Of a DNA stretch of 64,000 nt, positions 8,252 through 15,772 are shown piece after piece. The DNA comes from CANKHA01 sp963731585 (GTDB lineage: Bacteria; Pseudomonadota; Alphaproteobacteria; Rhizobiales; Xanthobacteraceae). The position numbers and the translations under genes are program-made. A model generated the notes under the pieces. It saw only the letters and a program-made list of their open reading frames with translations. It was not told the DNA's origin and ran no database searches. The DNA is taken from contig CAVSWC010000003.1 in NCBI GenBank assembly GCA_963731585.1, positions 930,001 to 994,000 of the forward strand, in the 5' to 3' direction. How positions within the stretch are numbered: position 1 is the stretch's first letter; every line of letters begins with the position of its first letter.

Positions 8252-11131
8252 TCACGCCACTCTCTGGGTAAAGTCGCGTTGTTCTATCATCTGTCGTGCC
8301 CGCCAGGCAGGCACGGCAGAACTGAAAAGGAACCCCTGCGCCTCGGTGAAGCCATGGCGGCGTACGTTCTCCAATTGCTCGACAGTCTCCACGCCTTCCG
8401 CAGTCGTCGTCATACCCAAGCTCTTTCCCAGATCCGCGACGGTGCGCACAATCGCAGCGCAGTCGGGACGGACCAGCGCGTCGCGAACGAAAGAGCGGTC
8501 GAGCTTGATCTTATCAAACGGGAAGCTGCGCAAGCCGCTGAGCGAGGAATATCCTGTCCCAAAATCATCCATGGAAATCTTGATCCCGAGCTCTCTGAGC
8601 TCTCGCAATGTCGACAAGGTCTCAGGATCATCGTGAAGAATGACGGATTCGGTCACTTCCAGCTCGAGCCGATCGGCGGGCAGTCCCGACGCGTATAACG
8701 CCTTCATGACATAAGCGGTCAATGTCCGGGTGCGGAATTGCACCGGAGAGATATTCACCGCGATCTTGAGAGGTCGCGGCCATTTCGCCGCTTCCAAACA
8801 GGCTTCAAGCAGGACCCCTTCTCCCAGCTTTTCGATCAGACCAACTTCTTCGGCAAGTGGAATGAACTCCGAAGGGGAAACGTCGCCACGTTCCGAATGG
8901 TGCCACCGCACGAGTGCTTCAAACCCGCTTATCTCGTTTTGCCCGAGATCGATCACTGGTTGAAAATGCACTTGCAGCTCGCGGTTAGTGATTGCCTCTC
9001 GAAGATCGCGCTCGAGTTGTTGCCGATACTGCATTTGTAAATGCATCTTTGGCTCAAATAGCCGGAACGTCCCGCGGCCGGAAGCTTTCGCGAGATAAAG
9101 GGCGAGGTCCGCGTTGCGCAGAACATGATCCGGGTCGGTCGTGGCATTGCCCAAGGCAACGCCAATGCTTACGCCGCAAGGCACCGATTGCCCCAAGATG
9201 GTGAAAGGACTTTTCAGCAGGTCTTTCAATCGCGCGGCGACGCCTTCCGCCGAAGCCGGCTGGTTGCGAGACGTATCGATGATGGCAAATTCGTCGCCAC
9301 CGAGGCGCGCGACCGTATTGCCATGGCCGGCAACGCTAAGAAGCTTTTGCGCCATTTGCTTTAGCAGTATGTCGCCGGCGTAATGCCCCAACGTATCGTT
9401 GACAGCTTTGAATCCGTCGAGGTCGAGGCACAAGATTGCGAATTGAGCATTACCATCAGGACAATTTTGAATTGCTTCATTCAAGCGATCTTGGAAAAGG
9501 ACGCGATTAGCCAATTGGGTAAGCGCATCGTGCCGAGCCAGATATGCTATCTTGGCATCGGCGGACCTTTTCTCCGTGACGTCTTCATGCGTTTCAACCC
9601 AGCCGCCATTGCGCATGGGACGGTGCGAAACGGCGATGATGCGGCCATCTGTCAATTCAAGTGAGTAATTGACGGCCTTGCGTTCCCGAACGATCACAAG
9701 ATGCTCGTGCGACTTTGCCAAGAGAAAATCCGTCGGGCAGTTTGCGCCCAGCGACAGCGTAAGAACCTCCTGTGCCGTTGCGTTAGCCGGAAGCATATCG
9801 GCGTCTATGCCGTAGATCTCCAGGAAATGCTTGTTTACCACCGCTAGCTTGTGAGCTTCGTCGAACATGCACAAGCCCTGCGACATGTTGTTAAGGGCGG
9901 CATCGAAGAAGAGATTTTGCTCCCTGAGCGCCTCCTCTTTTTGAACAAGCGTAGCATTGTGCTCGAAGACATCGGTTCGAAGTTTGTCGCGCTCTTCGAC
10001 CGACTGCGCCAGTAGGACTACGGCGCGTGCAATGTCCCCGACCTCGTCTGGCCGCACCAAGCCGGGCACGAACGCCCGCCAATTACCTCGTGCGACATCG
10101 CCTACGACCGCGGTTATCTCTCGAAGTGGCGAGGTCATGTGACGAGATACCGCCAGTGACATCACCGCAAAAAGAAACAGCGCAATCACGACAGCGCCGA
10201 TAAGCCACCAGATCAGCGCGATCGTCCGCGCCTCACTGATTGCGATTAACTGGGTGGCGAGGTGCTGAAGTTCTTGCGATGGGGCAACCGCGCAAACGTC
10301 GGCTGCGGCCCACAGTTCCACGCATTTGGCTACGTAACGTCCGGCGTCGAGACGGAGAAGGCCGGACGAATTGTGCTGATCGAACTCCGACGCGAGAATA
10401 GCCGGGCCAGCACTCGAAATCAGCTTCCCATCGCCAACAATTAACACGCCTCTATCGGTGAGGCGCCAAAACTCTGCCAACTTTAGTTCATCGCGGCGAA
10501 GTTGACGATACCCGATAATTATCGCCGTAACATCTCCGAAGTCATCCAAGATTGGCTCGATAAACACACCAGCTAACGGCGCTGTCCGATTGGCCGCAAG
10601 CGCCTCAGCCAGGTATTCATCGAAGCGGCCGGTGATACGGACGCGGCGATCATCAAGGTCGCTTTGCAGGACGCGCTGTAAGTCACGCAGGACAGGATGA
10701 AAACGAAGCGCTTTGTCGGCCCGAAGAATATCGGCGTCCAAACGGTCGGCGCCAAGGACACGCAATTTTTCGTCAAGAACCAGGGCGCCGTCGACGTCAG
10801 CCAGCTGCAAAGCTGGCGTCAGCAATTCGCTTATTGCCACTGAATTACGCGACTGGATTGCTTTCGAGATGTCGGAGCGCTGCGCCAAAGAGGCAAAGCG
10901 GGTGGCCACGTCATCGTACAAGGTGTTTATGCGGGCGCGCGCCAGCAACGCATCGCTCGCAAGTCGCTGCGCGAGTCGCTCTTCCGACCAGCGGGATACC
11001 TGGTCGGTCTGCTGCTCGAAACCCTTGTTAACTTGATGCAGTACGACAACAAGCAACATGCTGAACGTCGCCAGCGCCGTGACGAGCGTCCATGTTACCA
11101 ATCGCCCGCTTAAGGAAGTGAAATGCAGCAC
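8252..11131 (-). CDS. Membrane GGDEF/EAL cyclic-di-GMP protein with sensor and PAS domains
   Basis: 959 residues with a GTG start at 11131. TM1 is near residues 12-32 and TM2 near 309-333, enclosing a periplasmic sensor of about 275 residues. HAMP (residues ~335-385), PAS (~405-510), GGDEF and EAL follow. The GGDEF site LGGDEF is intact, but the upstream RxxD inhibitory site is replaced (GHGN). The EAL domain keeps FEALVRW and DDFGTGYSSL, so phosphodiesterase activity is plausible, with possible cyclase activity as well. It follows a PstS-like gene by 10 bases on the same strand and probably shares its transcript and signal. Confidence 0.93.
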   Translation of the reverse strand: MLHFTSLSGRLVTWTLVTALATFSMLLVVVLHQVNKGFEQQTDQVSRWSEERLAQRLASDALLARARINTLYDDVATRFASLAQRSDISKAIQSRNSVAISELLTPALQLADVDGALVLDEKLRVLGADRLDADILRADKALRFHPVLRDLQRVLQSDLDDRRVRITGRFDEYLAEALAANRTAPLAGVFIEPILDDFGDVTAIIIGYRQLRRDELKLAEFWRLTDRGVLIVGDGKLISSAGPAILASEFDQHNSSGLLRLDAGRYVAKCVELWAAADVCAVAPSQELQHLATQLIAISEARTIALIWWLIGAVVIALFLFAVMSLAVSRHMTSPLREITAVVGDVARGNWRAFVPGLVRPDEVGDIARAVVLLAQSVEERDKLRTDVFEHNATLVQKEEALREQNLFFDAALNNMSQGLCMFDEAHKLAVVNKHFLEIYGIDADMLPANATAQEVLTLSLGANCPTDFLLAKSHEHLVIVRERKAVNYSLELTDGRIIAVSHRPMRNGGWVETHEDVTEKRSADAKIAYLARHDALTQLANRVLFQDRLNEAIQNCPDGNAQFAILCLDLDGFKAVNDTLGHYAGDILLKQMAQKLLSVAGHGNTVARLGGDEFAIIDTSRNQPASAEGVAARLKDLLKSPFTILGQSVPCGVSIGVALGNATTDPDHVLRNADLALYLAKASGRGTFRLFEPKMHLQMQYRQQLERDLREAITNRELQVHFQPVIDLGQNEISGFEALVRWHHSERGDVSPSEFIPLAEEVGLIEKLGEGVLLEACLEAAKWPRPLKIAVNISPVQFRTRTLTAYVMKALYASGLPADRLELEVTESVILHDDPETLSTLRELRELGIKISMDDFGTGYSSLSGLRSFPFDKIKLDRSFVRDALVRPDCAAIVRTVADLGKSLGMTTTAEGVETVEQLENVRRHGFTEAQGFLFSSAVPAWRARQMIEQRDFTQRVA

Positions 11132-11141
11132 AATGTTTCAC

Positions 11142-11933
11142 TTACCGGACGGGAACGCCGCCCCAATTTGTTATGAGTTGTTGCGCGGTTGGCGAGCGAG
11201 CGAATTTTAGAAAAGTCTCGGCTTCCGGCGTCAGCGCGCCTTCTTTATACAAAAGGGCGAGCGTGACAGCGCTGGGGTAGCCGGCGTCGAGCGGATGCTT
11301 GCCGTCGATGGTAAGCACCGAATAGGCGGCTTCAAGCGTTCGAGAGTAGGGACCATAGCCGACGGCGCCCTCGACCTCCTTGACCGTTTCAACAGCCTCT
11401 TGGGTGGTCATCGCCAGCTTGGAGCGAGGCGTAATCTTGAGACCTTTCCACCCCGGCATACTGGAACGTAACACCAAGAGCGTGCTGTCCGCTTCCTCCC
11501 GGCGTACGACCTTGATGCGGAGATCATTGCCTCCGACATCTTTCCAGTTCTGGATAGCGCCCGAATAGATGCCGGTGAGCTGCTCTGCCGTCAGGCCGGT
11601 AACGCCGGCCGATCGGTGAGCATAGATCGCCGATGGAATTCGCATGATGGGAGCCGCGATCAGGCCCTGGGCCCTTTCTTGTTCAGTCAAAGGGCGCGCG
11701 ATACGGCCAAGGGTGTTTCGCTCAGCGCCGACAGCCGTAACAGCGCCGCCAGAGCCAATGCTCGGCGGAACAATTACGGCGTTTCCCGGTCTGTCGGTGC
11801 TGTAAGCTGCTGCGATGGATTGGAGCAATTCCATTCCGTCGCCGGTGCCAACGACCTCCAAGTTCGAAGACAGCGCGCTCTGAGACCAGAAGGATGCAGC
11901 CAAAACTGCGAAGACCCAACGTCGCTCTCTCAT
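11142..11933 (-). CDS. PstS-like periplasmic binding protein without a transporter
   Basis: 263 residues starting MRERRWVFAVLAASF with a signal peptide, preceded by GGAGG. The fold is the phosphate-type (PBP_like_2) binding protein: GTGDGMELLQSIAAAY, then PPSIGSGGAV, later LTAEQLTGIYSGAIQNWKDV, a motif shared with PstS, and a final TNWGGVPVR. At 263 residues it is shorter than PstS proper. No ABC permease or ATPase gene is present. The next gene encodes a membrane GGDEF/EAL protein, so a periplasmic sensing role is more likely than transport. Confidence 0.85.
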   Translation of the reverse strand: MRERRWVFAVLAASFWSQSALSSNLEVVGTGDGMELLQSIAAAYSTDRPGNAVIVPPSIGSGGAVTAVGAERNTLGRIARPLTEQERAQGLIAAPIMRIPSAIYAHRSAGVTGLTAEQLTGIYSGAIQNWKDVGGNDLRIKVVRREEADSTLLVLRSSMPGWKGLKITPRSKLAMTTQEAVETVKEVEGAVGYGPYSRTLEAAYSVLTIDGKHPLDAGYPSAVTLALLYKEGALTPEAETFLKFARSPTAQQLITNWGGVPVR

Positions 11934-12044
11934 GTCGCCTCCGGGTGCTGCGTGTCGAGCTGCCCTCCCGAATGAGGTAACAACGGCGTGTTTAAGGTCG
12001 AGCTAATAAATATACTTTATAGAGAATGTCGTGTTTATTGCGCT

Positions 12045-13094
12045 TTAGAACAAATCATTGCGTGGCTGGTCCGGCCGCAAGGATTTCAGCGCCGGGTCGC
12101 CCCTGAATTGATTGCGAACTAGCGTCGCCAGCCGCTGCCGCCACGGCCGGGAAATCTCTGCGGGCAAAAAGGCATCGGCGTAACAGGTGGCCCCGGCAGA
12201 TTCCGCGAGAAGTTCGACCGCAGCTACCATTGCAGGCGCTCCAGCCGTAAAGACAGTGTCCGAGGCGTTAAGTTTTGGTAAATGCGCCGTGGGTTGTCCC
12301 GCCCGTACATCCGCCTCGTGACTGTCCCCACTGCAGGTCAATATGAGACGCTCAACACCGGTTCGCGCCAGCCATGCCATAGCCTCGCGCATATAAAGAT
12401 TATGAGCATGTCGTGCCCCGGCGATCACTATCATCTCACGGTCTGGCTCTCGAAAGCGGGAAGCACGTGCCACGGCCCAGATCGGTGCAAAGCCGGTGCC
12501 GCTTGATACCAGGATGATCCTTCCGTCGCCACGGCGGTGGAATGTGTTTCCAAACGGCCCTTGAACGCTGACGCGGGTGCCCGCGGAAATCCGACGTCCG
12601 AGGTCGCTCGACACTACACCCTGCGGTTCCGTGCGGATGTGAAACAGGAGCGTATTTAAATCCGTGATGCCATCGACAGGGAGCGTGGGGCTGTAATCTC
12701 TCACTGGATAGCCCGCGAAGCTGACCTTCACGTACTGCCCCGGGAGATAGGTAAATGCCCTGTCGAGCCGCAGAGTGACCGCGAAAATGTCGGGCGTCAG
12801 TTTGGCTACCGACGCTACGGTACCGGCACATTTGTCAAGGCTCGGGACTTCGTCGAACTCGACCACCGCCTCGCCGGCTACGGTTGCTTGACACGCCAGG
12901 ACGGTATCGCCTCGCCGTGTCCCCTGATCATCGACCTCCCCGGCATAAACACGTATCCGGCAAGTTTCGCACTGCCCCGTGTTGCAGTCGTGAGGAATAA
13001 CGATGCGTGCGACAAGAGCGGCATTTAATATCGTATCGCCGATGCGGGCGCTGAGCCGTTTGCCATTAACAACCAACTCACATTTGGTTGACAT
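12045..13094 (-). CDS. 2Fe-2S ferredoxin-FAD/NAD(P)H oxidoreductase
   Basis: About 349 residues from ATG at 13094 (MSTKCELVVNGKR). An upstream in-frame TTG at 13106 is less likely. An N-terminal plant-type ferredoxin carries CNTGQCETC and a fourth cysteine in VLACQA. It is followed by an FAD domain (GQYVKVSFAGY, RDYSPTLP) and an NAD domain (VSSGTGFAPIWAVA). This order is that of BenC/TmoF-type reductases that feed electrons to ring oxygenases. No oxygenase is adjacent. The Rieske oxygenase at 39.6-41.4 kb is one possible partner. A basic C-terminal tail of about 40 residues follows the NAD domain. Confidence 0.85.
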   Translation of the reverse strand: MSTKCELVVNGKRLSARIGDTILNAALVARIVIPHDCNTGQCETCRIRVYAGEVDDQGTRRGDTVLACQATVAGEAVVEFDEVPSLDKCAGTVASVAKLTPDIFAVTLRLDRAFTYLPGQYVKVSFAGYPVRDYSPTLPVDGITDLNTLLFHIRTEPQGVVSSDLGRRISAGTRVSVQGPFGNTFHRRGDGRIILVSSGTGFAPIWAVARASRFREPDREMIVIAGARHAHNLYMREAMAWLARTGVERLILTCSGDSHEADVRAGQPTAHLPKLNASDTVFTAGAPAMVAAVELLAESAGATCYADAFLPAEISRPWRQRLATLVRNQFRGDPALKSLRPDQPRNDLF

Positions 13095-13298
13095 GGAAAT
13101 TCTCAATCATTCTTTCTGCGCCCGGTCACTTCTCTAAAGCTCTGTCCGCGCAAGGACATTGCAAAACCAAAGCTGTTTGCCGCCAATCACTGCTCAGATA
13201 TCGATCGGGTGGATTCGAAAACCAAATTACAAAAGTTGTACTTAATATGTATTAACCACACCTGAATCGCCTGAAATCGGTCGATTGGCCACGCCGCG

Positions 13299-13337
13299 GC
13301 TGTGCGGGGCTCGGTTCAACACGCAGCCCCGCACGGC
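13299..13337. other. Strong intergenic hairpin in a 328-base gap
   Basis: Within the gap 13095-13434, GCTGTGCGGGGCT (13299-13311) pairs with AGCCCCGCACGGC (13325-13337), giving a 13-bp stem with one G-U pair and a 13-base loop. No T run follows on either strand, so it is not a classical intrinsic terminator. The rest of the gap has an AT-rich stretch around 13215-13260 that could hold the promoter of the reductase gene. I see no coding sequence in it. Confidence 0.4.
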
Positions 13338-13434
13338 TCTTCGCCCGCAGCACAAGTTCCTGAGCCGGGGTGATGAAATGATGAAGGTTGGGTGAAAGAG
13401 GGGTGCGTGGGCGTGCGACTGCTGCGCACGCAGC

Positions 13435-13761
13435 CTATTGTGACTTCGAATATTCGGCGAGAAATTTGTCGAGTTGAGCGGCTTTTTCCATCAACTCTAC
13501 GCTGATTATTTCCAGATCGTGCGAAACCGGGAACTCCCGATGCTCGCGAGCTAGCTGGATAAAACGAGTCGCTTGTTCGCGAAGATAGGAAGCGTCGGGG
13601 AGCGCGGGGTTGATCGTGGCCGCAGCGCAAGTGTTGGGCGATGCCGCTTCGCGAGCCGCCATCTGAAGTAAATAGGCGAGGAAATCGAAACCCTCATCTT
13701 GGGACAGCTGGGCCAATTCCGTTGCCATCTTGAAAATATATTCCCGCTGTTTGGTTTTCAT
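13435..13761 (-). CDS. Hypothetical helical protein
   Basis: 108 residues from ATG at 13761 (MKTKQREYIFKMATELAQLS). The frame extends to 13800, but the added residues look non-coding. It is predicted mostly helical, with FLAYLLQMAAREAA and a charged C-terminus (LMEKAAQLDKFLAEYSKSQ). No signal peptide, membrane segment or known domain is recognisable. It resembles unnamed small proteins common in Bradyrhizobium. Function unknown. Confidence 0.6.
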   Translation of the reverse strand: MKTKQREYIFKMATELAQLSQDEGFDFLAYLLQMAAREAASPNTCAAATINPALPDASYLREQATRFIQLAREHREFPVSHDLEIISVELMEKAAQLDKFLAEYSKSQ

Positions 13762-13914
13762 AGCAAACCCTTTTGCGAGAGCCATTAAGGGCATTGGCAA
13801 CCATTATTCGGCATCATACAGAAGTACTAATTCGAGCTGAAAGTACCGGCTGCATCGGATGGCATGAACGCAGCAGGACAACGTTGACGTCCGACCGGTG
13901 CCTCGGGAGAAAAA

Positions 13915-14076
13915 ATGCCCGGTTCGCATGATGCGCAAGTCGCCTTCGGAGACAGCAACCCGGCGGACGGGCTGAAACTGCTTCGGGCCTTCCTGAATAT
14001 TCGCGATGCTGCGTTGCGTCGCAGTGTTGTGCAGTTGGTGGAACTGCTGGCCGCGCCACCTGCAAAGGGCGAGTAG
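13915..14076 (+). CDS. Small protein resembling the C-terminus of Xre-type regulators
   Basis: 53 residues from ATG at 13915, with GGGAG eight bases upstream and an in-frame TGA just before that. The sequence includes DGLKLLRAFLNIRDAALRRS and VVQLVELLAAP. This helix pair resembles the tail that follows the helix-turn-helix in many rhizobial Xre regulators, but no DNA-binding part is present. It could be a free-standing oligomerisation module or a remnant of a longer regulator. The start signal favours real translation. Confidence 0.5.
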   Translation: MPGSHDAQVAFGDSNPADGLKLLRAFLNIRDAALRRSVVQLVELLAAPPAKGE

Positions 14077-14095
14077 ACGATAGCCGGCGCTGCTT

Positions 14096-14884
14096 CTAAT
14101 CAACCAAGTTTACGCGATGCGCCGACTGAGCTGCGCGCTTGCGCACGGAAACCGCATATTGCCCGCGTTTGCGCTCCTCAGCGATGTTGGGCGCTACCAC
14201 GGTTTGCCTGAACGCATCCCAGTTCTCGGGAGAGAGCTGCGTCAGATCCTTGACCTCGTAGTTCTGGAGAAATTTGTCTGAGCAAACCTCTTTGCGCACC
14301 GGCTGCACCTGAAGGAATGGCACGTCCTTTCTGAATTCGATGGGCGTATCGGTTTTGATGACGCGGATATTGTCGAATAACGGGCCGAACCAGGTGTCGG
14401 TTTCGATCATCCCTTCAAGCATGTGATAGGCCAGGCCGTGCGAAAGGTTGGCCACACCGCGCACCAGAAGGTTCCACCCCGGCGCCGTCCTGGCGATACA
14501 ACCAGTCCAGATCTGCAACCCGCCCGGCTGGATCGAAGGCGTCAAAAACGGGGGAGAAAAGCCCTTGATGTCGTCCGGGGCGAATTGATCGAATGTCTCC
14601 CGAAGGCCCGGGTATTGAACGGCGTCGCGCGTGAGAGGCATCCATTCGTCCGATGCCTCATGCGTCCACAGCATGTCGTGGCCGTCCCATACAATTTTGA
14701 AGGCAACGGGAAGAAAAATATACCAGCCAAAGGCCGAGGCGGTGGTCAGGGCCTCGCAATAACGCAAAGCGCGCGCCGGTATGACTCCGCCAACGGATTT
14801 GTCGGCACGCCGCGGCGCAGTGGCATTTGGCACAAGCTGGAAGAACTCGACGAGAGGTCCTTCCATTCCATCGACAGCAGACAT
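14096..14884 (-). CDS. DUF6065 family protein
   Basis: 262 residues from ATG at 14884 (MSAVDGMEGPLVEFFQLV). It carries the DUF6065 hallmarks ALRYCEALTTASAFGWYIF and a following VWDG, and later PGGLQIWTGCIARTAPGWN. There is no signal peptide or membrane helix. The family has no established function. It is the second gene behind a tandem-repeat peptide gene (14952-15145). A strong hairpin with a T-rich tail (14896-14944) lies just before its start, which suggests expression by read-through or a separate internal promoter. Confidence 0.8.
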   Translation of the reverse strand: MSAVDGMEGPLVEFFQLVPNATAPRRADKSVGGVIPARALRYCEALTTASAFGWYIFLPVAFKIVWDGHDMLWTHEASDEWMPLTRDAVQYPGLRETFDQFAPDDIKGFSPPFLTPSIQPGGLQIWTGCIARTAPGWNLLVRGVANLSHGLAYHMLEGMIETDTWFGPLFDNIRVIKTDTPIEFRKDVPFLQVQPVRKEVCSDKFLQNYEVKDLTQLSPENWDAFRQTVVAPNIAEERKRGQYAVSVRKRAAQSAHRVNLVD

Positions 14885-14895
14885 CAATCGACCCA

Positions 14896-14944
14896 CACAA
14901 AAAGTAAGTTGCCCGCGGCGAGTATAGGCCCTGCCGCGGGCAAC
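14896..14944 (-). terminator. Hairpin terminator or attenuator between the repeat peptide and DUF6065 genes
   Basis: On the minus strand a perfect 12-bp stem, GTTGCCCGCGGC (14944-14933) with GCCGCGGGCAAC (14919-14908), encloses a 13-base loop. It is followed by TTACTTTTTGTG (14907-14896). This is the layout of an intrinsic terminator. It starts 7 bases after the stop of the repeat peptide and ends 11 bases before the DUF6065 start codon, so it would strongly reduce transcription into that gene. Confidence 0.75.
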
Positions 14945-14951
14945 CCAAAAG

Positions 14952-15139
14952 TCAGCGGGTAAAGACCGGCGCGTGCGTCGCCAAGGCGAACTTTGCCGCA
15001 GTCCTTGGTGGACGCATCGCGGACGACCTTGTCGCCCGCGCGGATCGGCCGCGTGAAGACCGGGGCGTGTGTCGCCGAGACGGACCTTGCCCGCATCCTG
15101 CGTTGCAGCATTGCGAATCACTTTGTCACCAGCGTGGAT
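14952..15139 (-). repeat. Direct tandem repeat, two copies of exactly 94 bases
   Basis: Copy 1 spans 15139-15046 and copy 2 spans 15045-14952. Hand comparison gives 65 of 94 identical positions with no gaps. The unit is not a multiple of three, so the two copies sit in different reading frames. The last base of copy 2 is the last base of the stop codon of the small peptide gene. Confidence 0.8.
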
Positions 15140-15145
15140 TTTCAT
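14952..15145 (-). CDS. Tandem-repeat small peptide, two 31-residue units, frame change in each unit
   Basis: From ATG at 15145 the frame reads MKIHAGDKVIRNAATQDAGK then VRLG. Continuing one base further along gives THAPVFTRPI and a second unit (AGDKVVRDASTKDCGKVRLG), where the same +1 step gives THAPVFTR and a TGA at 14954-14952. With both steps the product is 63 residues: two copies of AGDKV...GKVRLG-THAPVFTR. No signal peptide or known family is recognised. Base differences between the copies fall mostly at third codon positions in the frame used before and after the step, which supports coding. Followed by a terminator and a DUF6065 gene. Confidence 0.5.
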
Positions 15146-15230
15146 GATTTTTCTCCCTGTCATTAAGTCGCGTGTTGCGACCAAAAGAGAGTTCTGAAAG
15201 TCCGCGGATCAGGCAATCGAACTCTTGTAC

Positions 15231-15335
15231 TTATCCCAAGCCGAGAGCATCAGGACCTAAGTAGCGGCTGCCGCTTGCGTAGCACCCCTTTGGAGCTTTG
15301 GACGGGTACTTCGGGCCGATTTCTTTCGTTCTCAC
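15231..15335 (-). CDS. Possible 34-residue peptide upstream of the repeat peptide
   Basis: A GTG-started frame (15335 to a TAA at 15233-15231) encodes a peptide rich in Gly, Pro, Ser and Tyr, containing TKEIGPKYPSKAPKGCYASG and a final GPDALGLG. No clear ribosome binding site is seen and third-position GC is only moderate. It lies between the repeat peptide gene and the divergent response regulator. It may be chance, and is listed because the composition is unusual for a spurious frame. Confidence 0.2.
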   Translation of the reverse strand: MRTKEIGPKYPSKAPKGCYASGSRYLGPDALGLG

Positions 15336-15374
15336 CAGGGCGGATATTGCCGCGCGCAATTCGCAAGGTGGAAC

Positions 15375-15764
15375 ATGAAAACGCAAACAACACGCGGTGC
15401 AAAACTCGTCGTGGTGATCGATGATGATCATCTGGTGCTCGAAGCGACGGCCGGACTTTTGAGCTCCTGGGGATGCGAAGTAATCACGGCCGAAACCTAC
15501 AGTGCTGCACTCGATCAGCTGGTCGGTATTCCCCGGCGCCCTGATTTGATTATCTGCGACTACCGGCTGTCGGAAGGAAACACCGGCATCGATGTTATTG
15601 AAGGCTTGCGCAGCGTTTATGAGATTCCGGCGCTGCTGATCTCCGGCGATCCGCTGATTCCAAGCGAGGATGAAACCGGAAACGGCTACTGCCTGCTTCA
15701 AAAACCGCTGGACGCGACGAGATTCCGTGCGGCATTGGTGGGAGCGTCCGTCCTCCAGCGTTAG
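15375..15764 (+). CDS. Single-domain response regulator
   Basis: 129 residues made only of a receiver domain: acidic pair VVVIDDDHLVLEA, phospho-acceptor aspartate in LIICDYRLSEGNTGID, switch serine in LLISGD, and lysine in LLQKPLD. There is no output domain. It is similar along its length to the receiver domain at the end of the hybrid histidine kinase at 18-20 kb (shared GIDxIxxLR and SWGC). It may be a phosphate sink or phosphotransfer partner of that kinase. The next gene starts 9 bases downstream. Confidence 0.88.
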   Translation: MKTQTTRGAKLVVVIDDDHLVLEATAGLLSSWGCEVITAETYSAALDQLVGIPRRPDLIICDYRLSEGNTGIDVIEGLRSVYEIPALLISGDPLIPSEDETGNGYCLLQKPLDATRFRAALVGASVLQR

Positions 15765-15772
15765 GCTTCTTG

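Noticed and set aside
8084..8698. Large plus-strand frame over the end of the GGDEF/EAL gene
   Set aside because: It is antisense to a complete EAL domain and has no domain of its own.
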